A program made the position numbers and the translations under genes. A model generated the notes under the pieces. That model had not been told where the DNA came from. It did not search any database and saw nothing but the letters and a program-made list of their open reading frames with translations. A stretch of DNA of 42,106 bases from Pontibacterium sp049603715 (GTDB lineage: Bacteria > Pseudomonadota > Gammaproteobacteria > Pseudomonadales > Balneatricaceae), in contig JBMYSW010000029.1 of assembly GCA_049603715.1 (NCBI GenBank), positions 1 through 42,106 on the forward strand, written 5' to 3'. This document shows positions 24,701 through 33,062 of this stretch, piece after piece (position 1 is the stretch's first letter; every line of letters starts with the position of its first letter).

Positions 24701-25220
24701 TATCACTCCATTCAGTGTAAAAGAGTTTATTCCCCACCAAGTCAACAACATTACTGGAAAGGGCAGTTCTTCGCTGGCGAGGGTAAGCTGAGCTATCAGA
24801 CAAGTACGGATCTAAACGGGCGTTAGTTGGGTCTTGATCGCTAAACGTAAAACCATCAGCGTCCTTGCCAACCCATGGTTCATAGGTTGTATTAGGGTCA
24901 TAAGCCAACCGATTATAGCCTTCACAGTGATATAAAAGCTCTGAGCTACTCAAGCCCGCGTTCATAGAGTCGCCCAGCAGCACCCCCCATTTCAGCCACA
25001 GATAATTAGGTAGAGGCAAATCATTACGGCCCGGCACATATTCCCAATCCATACTCCCCGAATCATCCATCAAGAATAAAATATTCGGGACAGGCGAGTT
25101 TTCGAGATATAAAGGGACTTGGTCAATATCACCAAAGCTAGGCAACGCCAGCGACACGGCGAAAGCACCGACACCCAAGGGCCAGAAGGGGCGCTTTAGA
25201 GATAGGTGGGTGATATTCAT
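21702..25220 (-). CDS. pilY1: Type IV pilus tip adhesin PilY1
   Basis: PilY1 promotes pilus extension and surface sensing. A signal peptide covers about residues 1-30. A von Willebrand A-like N-terminal part has a MIDAS-type D52-x-S-x-S (DDSGSM) and VLMTDGYN. The C-terminal beta-propeller has the calcium loop DTDGNKLADTAYAGD at about 877-891, followed by VYGNLWKFDLSS, matching the calcium-binding loop known in P. aeruginosa PilY1. A second possible calcium loop, DVNGDDEINTADF, begins near 1088. The length is 1172 residues, typical. GGGAG precedes the ATG. It follows pilX by 27 bases. No pilY2 is present. Confidence 0.95.
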   Translation of the reverse strand: MNITHLSLKRPFWPLGVGAFAVSLALPSFGDIDQVPLYLENSPVPNILFLMDDSGSMDWEYVPGRNDLPLPNYLWLKWGVLLGDSMNAGLSSSELLYHCEGYNRLAYDPNTTYEPWVGKDADGFTFSDQDPTNARLDPYLSDSSAYPRQRRTALSSNVVDLVGNKLFYTEWSDTDGDGEYDDGECPNTNTYSSNYRFYCESGLVPGCVSITNMSAEQQVNFANWFSYYRKREYVAKSAFSQVISESQDRVGLAMINLVTQTGNTGIEVKDVDDITAPVDTTAQANKLAVLDTLFAVDNDLDGNTPLRTALYRAGNYYEVGVTEYVNDLFGLAATAPTPASPILPEGDGGMCQKNFTVLMTDGYNNVGLAKGVGNTDGDGNTDFDGASYADRASNTLADVAMHYYERDLAPYIQDMSAGSDNDPNPAQHMITYTVGFGVEGSLSSDPTDAEAAFTWPSNNQIDDLRHAAWNGRGKYLSAYNATELSQALKDALEDVQKHISSATTVALNSQRLNTGSKIYQARFTSESWDGELTAYPLNSVTGAVEEEAWAAASLIPEESARNIYSYNSGGLPFTEAEWDAGSFSSTQMAHLNQVDGVTDGKGKERIAYLRGSRADEGGDFRKRETLLGDIINSDPVYSSSENFNYYGVEGTVSVGTEAVDSYYQYLTSTSATGKSGRTPMVYVGANDGMLHAFLGEGDTTEGCVVADSDCEGEEVFAYVPKALYSRLSALTDPEYSHLYYVDAGARVGDAYIDYKDTGSAGFERWGSVLVGLLGGGGAGVFALDVSSPTNFSENDVLWDLDDTDLSELGYTFGKASIVKLENGDWGAVFGNGYESANHKAGLYVVNLADPTDWAFIDTGFDGTSSKPNGLSEPIVVDTDGNKLADTAYAGDVYGNLWKFDLSSSNSSQWKVAYKSGSTSEPLFRACEDDNCASPQPITSKPEVVEHEDGDGSLLVLFGTGRYLEQSDLTSTQEQSFYGIHDAGATVSGRSVLQEQNIISEVYVAEADTDFRITTNYDVDYTSKKGWYMDLDSINYPGERVVSAPIVRGGRVIFTTQTLEENPCAFGGGSWLMELNVYTGGRLEESPFDVNGDDEINTADFITITVTNSDGSTSEVDVPVSGRKSTVGVVSTPAVISTGVNEIKYLSGSTGEIETVLESSGERLGRQSWIQIQ

Positions 25221-25247
25221 GGCAGAGCTCCCTTAAGTACCTGCGAA

Positions 25248-25766
25248 TTAGCGTTTATACATTGATTGTAAGATCACTTCAGATGACCCAGTCATTCCCA
25301 CTGCACGTGCAGTGATACGGTAAAACTTACGCTCCTCTATGGCTTTACCGGCCTCTAAACTGTCGTCTTGCGACACTGCAGCCAGCTCCTCAATAATATA
25401 TTCAGGCATCGCCGATAACTGCGAAAAGCCACCATCCGTAGGCGACAAGGTACGAGTGGTTAACGCTGACCAATTTTTCCATAACCCATCGCCGCTGGTA
25501 GGGGTATACAAACCATTGGTACCGTCAAAAGCGGGTAAAATCACCAGTGATTCCAAATATTCCTCACCTGCAATCAGTGCCGCCTCGGCCCCCTCAAACG
25601 CAATTTGGCGGTCGCGCATGCTACCGGCCATCTTTTCTTCAAGGGATGTTACTTCAATGCCTGCTGTACCGATAAACACCATTATCACCAGCAAAATCAA
25701 CGTGATAATGAGCACACTGCCTTTTTGTTTTACTGCAGAGAGTTTTACCGGTTGCTTATTCATCAT
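25248..25766 (-). CDS. pilX: Minor pilin PilX
   Basis: The pilin-like protein has 172 residues. After a basic leader, KQKG-SVLIITLILLVIMVFIGTAGIEVTSLEEKMAGSMRDRQIAFEGAEAAL shows the PilX_N and PilX/GspK layout. Position 5 of the mature form is Ile, not Glu; this fits a tip-located, GspK-like subunit. The start overlaps the pilW stop by one base (TAATG), so translation is coupled. A second in-frame ATG follows directly. PilX, PilW and PilV form the tip complex with PilY1 in studied systems. Confidence 0.9.
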   Translation of the reverse strand: MMNKQPVKLSAVKQKGSVLIITLILLVIMVFIGTAGIEVTSLEEKMAGSMRDRQIAFEGAEAALIAGEEYLESLVILPAFDGTNGLYTPTSGDGLWKNWSALTTRTLSPTDGGFSQLSAMPEYIIEELAAVSQDDSLEAGKAIEERKFYRITARAVGMTGSSEVILQSMYKR

Positions 25767-26869
25767 TAAATCACTCGGTTACGCAATGTAATGGTCGAGG
25801 TAAAGACTTTACGTAAACGGTTATCTGTTGCCGTAACCGTTGCACCATTGTATGTGTAGGTTTGAGGCGAGCTGGTTAAGTTATTCGATATACTGCGAAT
25901 CAACAAGCTCACCCTAATCGCCACGACTTGAGACATATCTAAGCCACTGCCTGTGCGATAAGTATCCGCGTCACCATCATCATCTAAGTCCAAACCATAG
26001 GTAATTTGCATATCTTCCACCCCTTCGACGAGCTCTTGTCCGCGCAAAGTGCTCGTACCAGACGAGTAAGACAACGAAGCACGATAAAGCGCAGGTTGAC
26101 TAAAGTCACCAAAGTCGTTCATTGCCAAATAGTAACTGTAGCTTTCGAAGGCTTGAATAAAAGCACCAGAGGGGAAGGTGTAGGCATTACCATTGGTCGT
26201 TGTGCAGTCGGTTGGAAAACCCAAGCCCTTAGAGCAGTTACCCGGAGAACCATTACCCGTATTGTGATCAATCACCGAAATGGTGCCGTTATTGTTGGTA
26301 TTAGATTGCTGAAAAATCGCTGAGTGAGCACAGTCGGATACCAAAAGAATCTGCCCAGACTCATAGTTATGATTACCTTGGCAATGAATACTCGCAGCAC
26401 TCGCATTATGTGACTCGATCATGCAGCTGTCGTCAGTACTGGCCGTTTTCACATTGATAATATCGCTTCCCTCCAGCGGAGAAACCGAGGAAGGTAAAGG
26501 AATATCCACGGCGACGCTGGCATCATAGTTATCCACCATAACCAAGGGCACGCCCAAGTCATAATCGCTCAGAACATCGCCATTTTCGTCGTTGAGAGTA
26601 TTCGAAAGGGTGGTGTACTTCGAGCAGCCCATATAACCTGCCGTTCGCAAGTCGCGCGCAATAAACTCCATAGCAAAGCGAGCATTTTCTTGCATTTGCG
26701 CCAATGAAGTTTGCATCGCGTAAGTGGTTTTACTAGCGACAAACATTTGCACTACGGCCGCAGTTAGCAGCAAACCGATGACCAGCGCGATCATCAGTTC
26801 TATCAATGAAAGCCCCGACTGCTTAGCCCTACCAAGTTTAAATAGATTTTGTTGTTTATCTATACCCAT
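25766..26869 (-). CDS. pilW: Minor pilin PilW
   Basis: The large minor pilin has 367 residues. The cleavage site is KQSG-LSLIELMIALVIGLLLTAAVVQMF with Glu5, followed by QENARFAMEFIARDLRTAGYMGC, a hallmark of the PilW family (the Cys is conserved). A long beta-rich globular domain with several further cysteines follows. GGAG lies 7 bases before the ATG, within the end of pilV. It sits one base from the pilV stop and overlaps the pilX start. Confidence 0.93.
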   Translation of the reverse strand: MGIDKQQNLFKLGRAKQSGLSLIELMIALVIGLLLTAAVVQMFVASKTTYAMQTSLAQMQENARFAMEFIARDLRTAGYMGCSKYTTLSNTLNDENGDVLSDYDLGVPLVMVDNYDASVAVDIPLPSSVSPLEGSDIINVKTASTDDSCMIESHNASAASIHCQGNHNYESGQILLVSDCAHSAIFQQSNTNNNGTISVIDHNTGNGSPGNCSKGLGFPTDCTTTNGNAYTFPSGAFIQAFESYSYYLAMNDFGDFSQPALYRASLSYSSGTSTLRGQELVEGVEDMQITYGLDLDDDGDADTYRTGSGLDMSQVVAIRVSLLIRSISNNLTSSPQTYTYNGATVTATDNRLRKVFTSTITLRNRVI

Positions 26870-26870
26870 G

Positions 26871-27383
26871 CTACAACTCCGTGCTAATGGCTAGCTGTGT
26901 AGACACTTCATCTTTAGAACGCTCATCGTTCCACCACACAAATACCACAATGGGTAATGCGCTATTATTGTTACTTGCACAGGCTGGCGAGCCTGCGGTT
27001 TCAGCTTCGGGATTCAACCCTCGACATACCCGTCCGTTACCAGATGGCAACTCCAGCGCAATCGCCTCGCGCCATTGTGCTAAGTCAGTCGCGGCCATAT
27101 CACTATCACTACAGCCGGCCGTTGTCGAACAAGTCGACACCGCCTTACTCGTGGCCGCAAAGTAGTCTCCATTATCAACGGCAGCAATATTCGCCCGCAT
27201 ACGATCAACAATATCGTAGGCTAATAGTGTGGCTTGGCTTCGCATGTAGGCACTTTGGTTTTGCTTTAGCGACGATACTTGTAGCCCTGCCATGCCTAAC
27301 ATGCCGATGGAAATCACCACCAAGGCAATCAGCACCTCTATGAGCGTGTAACCCGCCTGTGTCATATTGCGCAGAGCCTGCAT
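26871..27383 (-). CDS. pilV: Minor pilin PilV
   Basis: The pilin-like protein has 170 residues. TQAG-YTLIEVLIALVVISIGMLGMAGLQVSSLKQNQSAYMRSQATLLAYDIVDRMRAN is the classic PilV N terminus, with Glu5. The globular part has several cysteines in the STCSTTAGCSD and NGRVCRGL areas. The ATG at 27383 has AGGTG 5 bases upstream. The gene starts 16 bases after fimU and ends one base before pilW. Confidence 0.93.
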   Translation of the reverse strand: MQALRNMTQAGYTLIEVLIALVVISIGMLGMAGLQVSSLKQNQSAYMRSQATLLAYDIVDRMRANIAAVDNGDYFAATSKAVSTCSTTAGCSDSDMAATDLAQWREAIALELPSGNGRVCRGLNPEAETAGSPACASNNNSALPIVVFVWWNDERSKDEVSTQLAISTEL

Positions 27384-27399
27384 AAAAACACCTATCCCG

Positions 27400-27939
27400 T
27401 TATTCCGTTGCTGCTTGATACTGACAAATGCCGCTGTAATCCCATTGTTTTATGCGCCCAAATAAAGAGATTTGTATATTGCGCGCATCGGTCGTGGCGT
27501 CACCATCATCAAAGGCCGCACACTGAACGTCCGACGAGCTAATCGCCCCCGTGCTACTAAATACCACACTCGAGCCACTGCTGAGTGTGAGCGCAACACT
27601 GCCGCCTAGGGCTTCTTCAACACGTAGCGTAGTGCTACCGTCTAGCACAACCCAACCATTAGCCCAGCTACTACCACAGCTGGTATCCGAGCTTCCTCTT
27701 GGGCACACAGTAATGTCCGTGCCACGGCGAATCGCTTCGCTACGCGCCAAAGACAAACTGGAAACAAAACGGTTTTGCAGCGTATCTAAACGGCTTTCGG
27801 ACACAAAGCTAACAAAATTTGGCGCAGCAATGGTGACAAGGATCGCCACAATGGCCACGGTGATCAGCAGCTCTAATAAGGTAAAGCCCTGACAGCAGCG
27901 TTGCGTCTGCGCCCTTGAGGCGACTTTTGGGTTCAACAT
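27400..27939 (-). CDS. fimU: Minor pilin FimU (GspH/FimT family)
   Basis: The first gene of the minor-pilin operon encodes a pseudopilin of about 179 residues. The leader ends CCQG, and the mature form starts FTLLELLITVAIVAILVTIAAPNFVSF with Glu5. The body FVSSLSLARSEAIRRGTDITVCPR is the GspH/FimU signature, and ISLFGRIKQWDYSGICQY fits the C terminus. The ATG at 27939 or the GTG at 27942 could be used; neither has a strong ribosome site. The gene before pilV is normally fimU, so I prefer that name over fimT, but the two families are close. Confidence 0.85.
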   Translation of the reverse strand: MLNPKVASRAQTQRCCQGFTLLELLITVAIVAILVTIAAPNFVSFVSESRLDTLQNRFVSSLSLARSEAIRRGTDITVCPRGSSDTSCGSSWANGWVVLDGSTTLRVEEALGGSVALTLSSGSSVVFSSTGAISSSDVQCAAFDDGDATTDARNIQISLFGRIKQWDYSGICQYQAATE

Positions 27940-28094
27940 CACGTTGGCTCAATTAACTATCGTTAGAACATCTATCGGGCTTACACATTAGCACGAGTAT
28001 GAAAAGCTTAGGAGTGATAACAGAAGAAGCTCAAGTCCTTAGAGCCTTCTCACTATTTATTTTAAAAGATCATTTGTATCAGTATATACGCCAC

Positions 28095-28128
28095 AAAAAA
28101 AAACCGATGGTTTGAGCATCGGTTTTTT
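28095..28128. terminator. Bidirectional terminator downstream of fkpB
   Basis: AAAACCGATG (28100-28109) pairs with CATCGGTTTT (28117-28126), with an A run before and a T run after, so it works on both strands. It separates the ribF-ileS-lspA-fkpB operon from the minor-pilin operon. Confidence 0.92.
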
Positions 28129-28157
28129 AAGCTATTTGGTTATAAATACAGCGAGTT

Positions 28158-28598
28158 TTAGTAGGTACGCTCTACCTTAATGATATCCACATCAAAGGAT
28201 AAGGTATGACCCGCCAAAGGATGGTTAAAGTCCACACTGACAAACTCGTCGTCAAAGGACGAAATAATACCAGGAAGCTCGCCCGACGATGGGTCCTGAA
28301 AAGACACCACCAAACCTTGCTCCAGCTCCATTTCTGCAAACTGGCTACGCGGAATGCGCTGAACATTGCTTGGGTTAGGCATACCAAAGGCATTTTCAGG
28401 CAAAATTTCTAGCTCAGTACGCGCGCCTTCACGCAAACCAAACAGAGACTGTTCAAAACCTTCTAGCAGGTTACCGTCGCCTACTTCAAAGGTTGCTGGC
28501 TCGCCTTCAAAGTTTGAGTCCACCACCTGACCGTCAGCCAACTTAATGGCAAAGTGCAAAGTTACTCGGGCACCTGGGCCAATTAATATATCGCTCAT
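28158..28598 (-). CDS. fkpB: FKBP-type peptidyl-prolyl isomerase FkpB (SlpA)
   Basis: The cytoplasmic SlyD-like isomerase has 146 residues. The FKBP core splits around an insert-in-flap domain. Visible elements are VTLHFAIKLADGQVVDSNFEGEPATFEVGDGNLLEGFEQSLFGLREGARTELEILPENAFG, then the flap, and FNHPLAGHTLSFDVDIIKVE at the C terminus. No metal-binding His-rich tail is present, which separates it from SlyD. AAAGG precedes the ATG. It is the last gene of the ribF-ileS-lspA-fkpB operon. The usual next gene, ispH, is absent. Confidence 0.93.
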   Translation of the reverse strand: MSDILIGPGARVTLHFAIKLADGQVVDSNFEGEPATFEVGDGNLLEGFEQSLFGLREGARTELEILPENAFGMPNPSNVQRIPRSQFAEMELEQGLVVSFQDPSSGELPGIISSFDDEFVSVDFNHPLAGHTLSFDVDIIKVERTY

Positions 28599-28615
28599 GT
28601 TTTACCTTTTATCTG

Positions 28616-29113
28616 TTAATCAGGGGTGTGGTTGGCTTGATTGCGTTTGCCTTCTAAAAACAGGCCGTCTACTAACATCAGAACAGCCCCTAAAGAAATG
28701 GCGACATCGGCAATATTAAACGCGGGAAAGTAATATCCCCAGCCGTGAACCGAAATAAAGTCGACCACATAGCCGTGAACTATACGGTCATATAGGTTAC
28801 CTAGAGCACCGCCAATCACCAACGACAAGCCGCCACAAAGAACCCAAAAGCGATGAGGTGTGCGCAACAGCCACACCACCAAAGCCACACTGACGATGAC
28901 AGCAATACCCGCAAACATCCAACGCTGCCAGCCACCTTCTTGGGCTAAAAAGCTGAAGGCGGCACCTGTGTTGTGTAGCAGTCTTAAGTCAAAAAATGAA
29001 AAGACCTCGACCGCCTGACCATAAACAAGCTGCGCACTGGCAACAGACTTTGTCCAATAGTCCAGTGCCACCACAATCACAGCAATCAACAGCCAGTACG
29101 CTGACTTCAACAC
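28616..29113 (-). CDS. lspA: Lipoprotein signal peptidase LspA
   Basis: This inner-membrane aspartic peptidase cleaves prolipoproteins after lipid attachment. The 165 residues include four membrane segments. The catalytic Asp motifs are GNLYDRIVHGYVVDF and FNIADVAIS. The N-terminal DYWTK segment is typical. The start is GTG at 29113 with AGGGG upstream. It lies 48 bases downstream of ileS and 17 bases before fkpB, the conserved operon order. Confidence 0.95.
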   Translation of the reverse strand: MLKSAYWLLIAVIVVALDYWTKSVASAQLVYGQAVEVFSFFDLRLLHNTGAAFSFLAQEGGWQRWMFAGIAVIVSVALVVWLLRTPHRFWVLCGGLSLVIGGALGNLYDRIVHGYVVDFISVHGWGYYFPAFNIADVAISLGAVLMLVDGLFLEGKRNQANHTPD

Positions 29114-29161
29114 AAGCGCAACCCCTTAGAGTGTTTGTTCAAACTTTTGCTAACCGCAGTT

Positions 29162-31984
29162 TTATGCGAAATGACGTGTTTCGCCTTCACCTGCCACGTT
29201 TTCAACACAACGACCACACAGCTCGCTGTGCTCTTCGTTTTGACCCACATCCGTACGGTGGTGCCAGCAGCGAGAGCACTTCTCAGCGTCCGCTTTAGCC
29301 ACCAATACCGCAAGGCCTGCAACGTCAGTCGCAACCGCATCGGCATTGCTTTCAGTGGTCACTTGCGCCGCAGAGGTAATCAAAACAAAGCGCAGCTCGT
29401 CACCTAGCTTTTGTAGGCTCTCGGCCAGCTCAGGCGTGCAAACCAAGGTCACTTCCGCTTCTAGGCTACTACCAATTACACCGGCACTACGCTGTGACTC
29501 AAGTACTTTGTTAACAGCGGTTTTAACCGACATTACTTGAGACCAGTAGGCTTCATTGAAGGCTTCATCAGCCGACAGCTCAGTTAAGCCCTCATACCAA
29601 GTACCAAAGAATACGGATGCGTCATGCTCACCCGGAATCTCAAGCAAAATTTCTTCTGCTGTGAAGCTCAAGATAGGCGCAATCCAACGGGTTAGCGCTT
29701 CAACGATGTGGTACAACGCAGTTTGTGCAGAGCGGCGCGCCAACGAATCCGGCTTAGCCGTGTACTGACGGTCTTTGATGATATCGAGGTAGAAACCACC
29801 TAGGTCAAGCGAACAGAAATGCGCGATCTTTTGGTAAACCTGCAAGAACTCGTATTCGTTGTAGTGATTCACCAATTCTTTTTGCAAACGTGCAGCACGG
29901 TCTACTGCCCAGCGATCCAGCGCTACCATGTCTGATGAAGACACCATGTCAGTTTCTGGGTTGAAGCCCGTTAGGTTCGACAACAAGAAACGCGCAGTGT
30001 TACGAATACGACGGTAAGTGTCGGCGGTACGCTTCAAGATTTCTTCAGATACTGACATATCGTTACGGTAGTCAGTTGAAGAAACCCACAAACGAAGAAT
30101 ATCGGCACCGTACTTATTCACCACGTCTTGTGGCGATACGGTGTTACCCAACGACTTAGACATCTTGCGACCTTCGCCGTCCATCGTAAAGCCGTGTGTA
30201 AGCACTTGGCGGTAAGGCGCTTGGCCGTCAATCGCCAAACCAGTTTTTAGCGACGATTGGAACCAACCACGGTGTTGGTCGGAACCTTCTAGGTACAAGT
30301 CAGCTGGGTAGCTGTGACCTTCGCGCGGCTTAAGCACGGTTTGGTGAGTCACACCTGAATCGAACCATACATCTAGGGTGTCTGGCACCTTGGTGTACTG
30401 GTCAGCTTCATCACCAAGTAGCTCTTGTGGCTCTAGGTCAAACCAAGCATCAATGCCTTCTTTTTCGATACGCAACGCCACTTCTTCAATCAGCTCAGCA
30501 GTGCGAGGGTGTAGCTCTTGAGTTTCTTTGTTAACAAACAAAGTAATCGGCACACCCCATGTACGTTGACGCGACACACACCAATCTGGGCTTTGCTCAA
30601 GCATGCCCTCGATGCGGTTTTGCCCCCATGAAGGAATCCAGCGCACTTCTTTAACGGCATCCAACGTCATTTGACGAAGGCCTTTGTCTTCCATCGACAC
30701 AAACCATTGTGGTGTCGCACGGTAGATCAAAGGTGTTTTTGTACGCCAGCAGTGTGGGTAGCTGTGCTGGAACTTATGCACAAGCACGAGCGCATTCTTT
30801 TCTTTAAGTAGCGCAACAACGGCATCGTCGACTTTATAAACGTGCTCGCCTGCAAATTGGCCAGCGCCTTCGGTGAAGACACCGTTATCGCTTACCAAGT
30901 TAAGGGTGCCAATGCCGTAACGACGACCGGCATCAAAGTCTTCTACACCGTGGTCAGGTGCGGTGTGTACTTGGCCTGTACCGGCATCAAGGGTAACGTG
31001 GTCGCCCAAGATGATTGGCGTTTGACGCTCTTCGATGAATGGGTGTTGTAGCGCGCTGTTTTCAAGGTCTTGGCCTTTGGCACGTGCCACCACTGTGTAT
31101 TCTTCGATACCGTAGCGCTGCATCACGCTCTCTAATAGGCCTTCGGCCACAACGATGCGCTCTTGGCCTAAGCCCAAGTCTAGCTGTACTAGCACGTAGT
31201 CCAGCTCAGCATTCATCGATACCGCTTGGCTCGATGGCAAGGTCCAAGGCGTGGTTGTCCAGATAACAACCGATACTTTGCCTTCACCGCCGCCGTTCAC
31301 TAGCTCAAATTTGCTAACGAAGTCTGCCTCGTCCACAGGTGCATAGCGCACATCAATGGCCGTTGAGGTTTTGTCTTGGTATTCAACTTCCGCTTCAGCC
31401 AATGCAGAGCCACCGACCACACTCCAATAAACTGGCTTGTAGCCTTTTACAAGGTGGCCGTTTTCAGCGATTTTACCCAAAGCACGAACAATGTTGGCTT
31501 CCGTTTGAAAGTCCATAGTCAGGTATGGGTTTTCCCAATCACCTTGGATACCCAAGCGGATAAAGTCTTTCTTTTGACCTTCTACTTGGCGACGAGCGTA
31601 ATCGCGACACTTTTGACGAAACTCTTTGTGCGTCAGCTTTGTGCCCGCTTTACCAAACTTGGTTTCTACCTTGTGCTCAATTGGCAAGCCGTGGCAGTCC
31701 CAACCCGGTACGTAAGGCGCATCAAAGCCCGACAGGGTTTTAGACTTCACCACAATGTCTTTTAGGATTTTGTTTACGGCGTGACCAATATGAATGTCAC
31801 CGTTAGCGTACGGCGGGCCATCGTGCAAAATAAATGGCTTACGACCTTTACTTACTTCGCGAATTTTCTGGTATAGGCCCATTTCCTGCCATTGCTTGAG
31901 CATTTTAGGCTCGCGCTGAGCTAGGTTGCCACGCATAGGAAATGCGGTTTCTGGCAAGTTCAGTGTCGCTTTATAGTCAGTCAT
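29162..31984 (-). CDS. ileS: Isoleucyl-tRNA synthetase
   Basis: This class I synthetase charges tRNA-Ile. HIGH is seen in PPYANGDIHIGHAVNKILKD, and KMSKS in GRKMSKSLGNTVSP. The CP1 editing domain contains WTTTPWTLPSSQAVS, and the tail carries a C-terminal zinc finger CSRCWHHR...LCGRC. I start at the ATG at 31984 (MTDYKATLNLPETAFPMRGN), giving 940 residues against 938 in E. coli. A longer frame to 32023 would overlap ribF. The gap to ribF is 19 bases, consistent with one operon. Confidence 0.97.
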   Translation of the reverse strand: MTDYKATLNLPETAFPMRGNLAQREPKMLKQWQEMGLYQKIREVSKGRKPFILHDGPPYANGDIHIGHAVNKILKDIVVKSKTLSGFDAPYVPGWDCHGLPIEHKVETKFGKAGTKLTHKEFRQKCRDYARRQVEGQKKDFIRLGIQGDWENPYLTMDFQTEANIVRALGKIAENGHLVKGYKPVYWSVVGGSALAEAEVEYQDKTSTAIDVRYAPVDEADFVSKFELVNGGGEGKVSVVIWTTTPWTLPSSQAVSMNAELDYVLVQLDLGLGQERIVVAEGLLESVMQRYGIEEYTVVARAKGQDLENSALQHPFIEERQTPIILGDHVTLDAGTGQVHTAPDHGVEDFDAGRRYGIGTLNLVSDNGVFTEGAGQFAGEHVYKVDDAVVALLKEKNALVLVHKFQHSYPHCWRTKTPLIYRATPQWFVSMEDKGLRQMTLDAVKEVRWIPSWGQNRIEGMLEQSPDWCVSRQRTWGVPITLFVNKETQELHPRTAELIEEVALRIEKEGIDAWFDLEPQELLGDEADQYTKVPDTLDVWFDSGVTHQTVLKPREGHSYPADLYLEGSDQHRGWFQSSLKTGLAIDGQAPYRQVLTHGFTMDGEGRKMSKSLGNTVSPQDVVNKYGADILRLWVSSTDYRNDMSVSEEILKRTADTYRRIRNTARFLLSNLTGFNPETDMVSSSDMVALDRWAVDRAARLQKELVNHYNEYEFLQVYQKIAHFCSLDLGGFYLDIIKDRQYTAKPDSLARRSAQTALYHIVEALTRWIAPILSFTAEEILLEIPGEHDASVFFGTWYEGLTELSADEAFNEAYWSQVMSVKTAVNKVLESQRSAGVIGSSLEAEVTLVCTPELAESLQKLGDELRFVLITSAAQVTTESNADAVATDVAGLAVLVAKADAEKCSRCWHHRTDVGQNEEHSELCGRCVENVAGEGETRHFA

Positions 31985-32003
31985 ATTGGTTATTTTCCGA
32001 GTT

Positions 32004-32951
32004 TTACAGGGCGCTAGCCTCACGGGTTATCCTAGCGCGCGCTTCTACAATATCTGCCGCAATTTGGCGTTGGAGCTCATCAAGCCCACTAAATTTCTTT
32101 TCGTCTCGCAGCTTGTCTAAAAACACCACCTGCAAGCGCTGGCGATACAAGTCGCCGGAATAATCAAAAAGATGCACTTCTAAACGCACATCTTGGGCAA
32201 AGCGACGATTCACTGTCGGCCGCTTACCAATGTTACATACGCCCTGCCTCCATTCGCCGGAAGCCAGCTGCACTTTGACACGATAAACACCATGCAAAGG
32301 AGACACTTGGCGATGTAAATGAATATTGGCCGTTGGAAAGCCCAGCGTACGCCCCAGAGCCAAGCCATGAGACACACGCCCCGTCATCGCGTAAGGGTAG
32401 CCAAGTAGCTGTTCGGCCAAGGCAAAGTTACCTTCGGCGACAGCATCGCGAACACGCGTACTGCTCACACGTTGCCCCAGCACCTCAAACGAGTCCGCTC
32501 GTTCGACGGTAAAGCCCTGCTTTTGGCCTGCTTGCTGTAACAGCGCATAGTCACCGGCGCGATCAGCACCAAAGCAAAAGTCATCACCCACGACGAGGTG
32601 TTGTATACCCAAGCCGTTAACCAACACTTGGTCCACAAATGCTTGGGCACTCATGGCACGCAGCACTTCGTTAAATGGCAAGCAAAGCACGGTATCGGCA
32701 AAGCCCGATAACAGGGTTAACTTTTCACTAAAGCGGCTTAAGCGACCAGGTGCTGAGTCCGGCGTAAAAAACTCGCGCGGCTGCGGTTCAAACACAATCA
32801 CAACCGAGGGCACACCTAAGCGCTTGGCGGCTCGATCGAGCTGTGAAAGGATCTCACGATGGCCCAAATGCACCCCGTCAAAGTTACCAATCGTTGCGAC
32901 ACAGCCATGATGCTGCGGACGCAAATTATGTAAACCTCGAATTAAGTGCAT
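32004..32951 (-). CDS. ribF: Bifunctional riboflavin kinase / FAD synthetase
   Basis: The enzyme makes FMN and FAD from riboflavin. The N-terminal nucleotidyltransferase half has GNFDGVHLGHREIL and VVGDDFCFGADRAGDY, with SSTRVRDAVAEG after it. The C-terminal kinase half has GRTLGFPTANI and GVYRVKV...NIGKRPTV, with EVHLFDYSGDLYRQRLQV. The length, 315 residues, matches the family. It heads the ribF-ileS-lspA-fkpB set and is separated from murJ by 111 bases without a clear terminator. Confidence 0.95.
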   Translation of the reverse strand: MHLIRGLHNLRPQHHGCVATIGNFDGVHLGHREILSQLDRAAKRLGVPSVVIVFEPQPREFFTPDSAPGRLSRFSEKLTLLSGFADTVLCLPFNEVLRAMSAQAFVDQVLVNGLGIQHLVVGDDFCFGADRAGDYALLQQAGQKQGFTVERADSFEVLGQRVSSTRVRDAVAEGNFALAEQLLGYPYAMTGRVSHGLALGRTLGFPTANIHLHRQVSPLHGVYRVKVQLASGEWRQGVCNIGKRPTVNRRFAQDVRLEVHLFDYSGDLYRQRLQVVFLDKLRDEKKFSGLDELQRQIAADIVEARARITREASAL

Positions 32952-33062
32952 TGAAATTCCAATCTTACAAAAAACAGAACGCAGGATTATAGCCAGAAGC
33001 CCCCACCGATACCACGGATTAAGGGCTAAACAGCGCCTAACGGACGTGAAAAGGCAGGATTT

